In this document: in pieces, positions 63,682 to 64,000 of the stretch
How positions within the stretch are numbered: the stretch's first letter is position 1
Layout of the letters: the number at the start of each line of letters is the position of its first letter
Assembly: GCF_000738005.1 (NCBI RefSeq)
Contig: NZ_JHAL01000002.1
Span: forward strand, 1,176,634-1,240,633
Direction of reading: 5' to 3'
Length of the DNA: 64,000 bases
Source of the DNA: Bifidobacterium crudilactis
GTDB taxonomy: Bacteria > Actinomycetota > Actinomycetes > Actinomycetales > Bifidobacteriaceae
Made by a program: the position numbers and the translations under genes
Notes under the pieces: generated by a model
What the model saw: only the letters and a program-made list of their open reading frames with translations
Databases searched by the model: none
What the model was told of the DNA's origin: nothing

Positions 63682-63798
63682 GCTGAGGGCAGGATTGGGC
63701 AATCACCGGACATGAGGCTGCGTGCGAGGGATGATGGCTGGCGACATGTTGCGACGGGCAGAGAGCCCAGGGAACGTAGGCAGAAGGACAAGAAGCAA

Positions 63799-64000
63799 GT
63801 GAGTGCACAGGATCAGTATTTCTCCGCGAATCCTCAATCCGAGGATATTCGCAGAACGCTTCATATAACTCTGAGAGGCCATGAGGTGCAGGCCACCGTT
63901 TCCAATGGCGTGTTCTCATCAGGACGTCTGGACCTAGGCACTTCGGTACTGCTTCGGCACGCGCCGCAGCCTCCTGAAACAGGAACGTTCCTCGACCTGG
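63799..64000 (+). CDS. RsmC-like methyltransferase, 3' partial
   Basis: A GTG frame with GAAGGA 10 bp upstream runs off the window after 67 codons. The start VSAQDQYFSANPQSEDIRRT, then GHEVQATVSNGVFSSGRLDLGTSVLL and a final FLDL entering the SAM-binding loop, fits the actinobacterial small methyltransferase (RsmC/RlmG-like) family, in which YF(S)xxP and GVFSxGRLDxGT are conserved. The substrate is probably rRNA, by family. Confidence 0.7.
   Translation, partial: MSAQDQYFSANPQSEDIRRTLHITLRGHEVQATVSNGVFSSGRLDLGTSVLLRHAPQPPETGTFLDL

Overview
The window looks like chromosomal DNA from a Bifidobacterium or close relative (Bifidobacteriaceae). The evidence is a tmRNA with the tag AKSNRTEFALAA, a large dcw cluster with no ftsA or ftsZ at its end, the gene order hflX-ldh-CDF-lexA-nrdR-serA-helD-mraZ, actinobacterial SOS boxes and fairly high GC content. 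No second source was available, so the species is not named.

Layout. 1-6603: an ATP-grasp ligase (5' end missing) followed by an aspartate-type racemase, probably making and attaching D-Asp for the peptidoglycan cross-bridge, then a convergent folC-smc pair. 6892-9101: Xaa-Pro aminopeptidase and a NUDIX hydrolase. 9421-12944: a sugar cassette of ROK regulator, PfkB fructokinase-like kinase and FHS-type sugar permease. 13215-13649: ssrA and its terminator. 13650-33942: an accessory block. 34228-38680: a zinc-binding lipoprotein-like AdcA/ZinT fusion, a CDP-alcohol phosphotransferase, a GNAT enzyme, MarC and Dtd. 39061-53555: the dcw cluster on the minus strand (mraZ-rsmH-ftsL-ftsI-murE-like-murF-mraY-murD-ftsW-murG-murC-ftsQ). 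53804-64000: helD, serA, nrdR, a LysM protein divergent from lexA, a CDF exporter, ldh, hflX and the start of an RsmC-like methyltransferase.

The most notable region is 14730-33942. It encodes a type VII secretion system with the Firmicutes (T7SSb) gene set and order essA-esaB-essB-essC on the minus strand, a divergent esaA, and a WXG100 protein. Directly downstream of the WXG100 gene is a 1752-residue RHS/YD-repeat polymorphic toxin with a helical, WXG-like N-terminus, followed 14 bp later by a membrane protein that is its probable immunity factor. Further downstream is a graveyard of displaced tips. One orphan RHS C-terminal cassette carries a 111-bp copy of the core/tip junction and has its own membrane immunity candidate. 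A second, mostly eroded tip survives only as its last ~50 codons, and its stop codon overlaps the start of a paralogous immunity gene. I read this as an antibacterial contact or secreted weapon that has swapped its toxin tip at least twice.

Other points of interest are a MurE-like pseudoenzyme that has lost its P-loop but keeps the murE position in the dcw cluster; a two-copy family of ~100-bp elements with 14-bp perfect terminal inverted repeats (9155-9265 and 38836-38933); an SOS-controlled LysM/lexA divergon; four 10-bp-spaced MraZ repeats; a likely leaderless nrdR; and several long unexplained hairpins.
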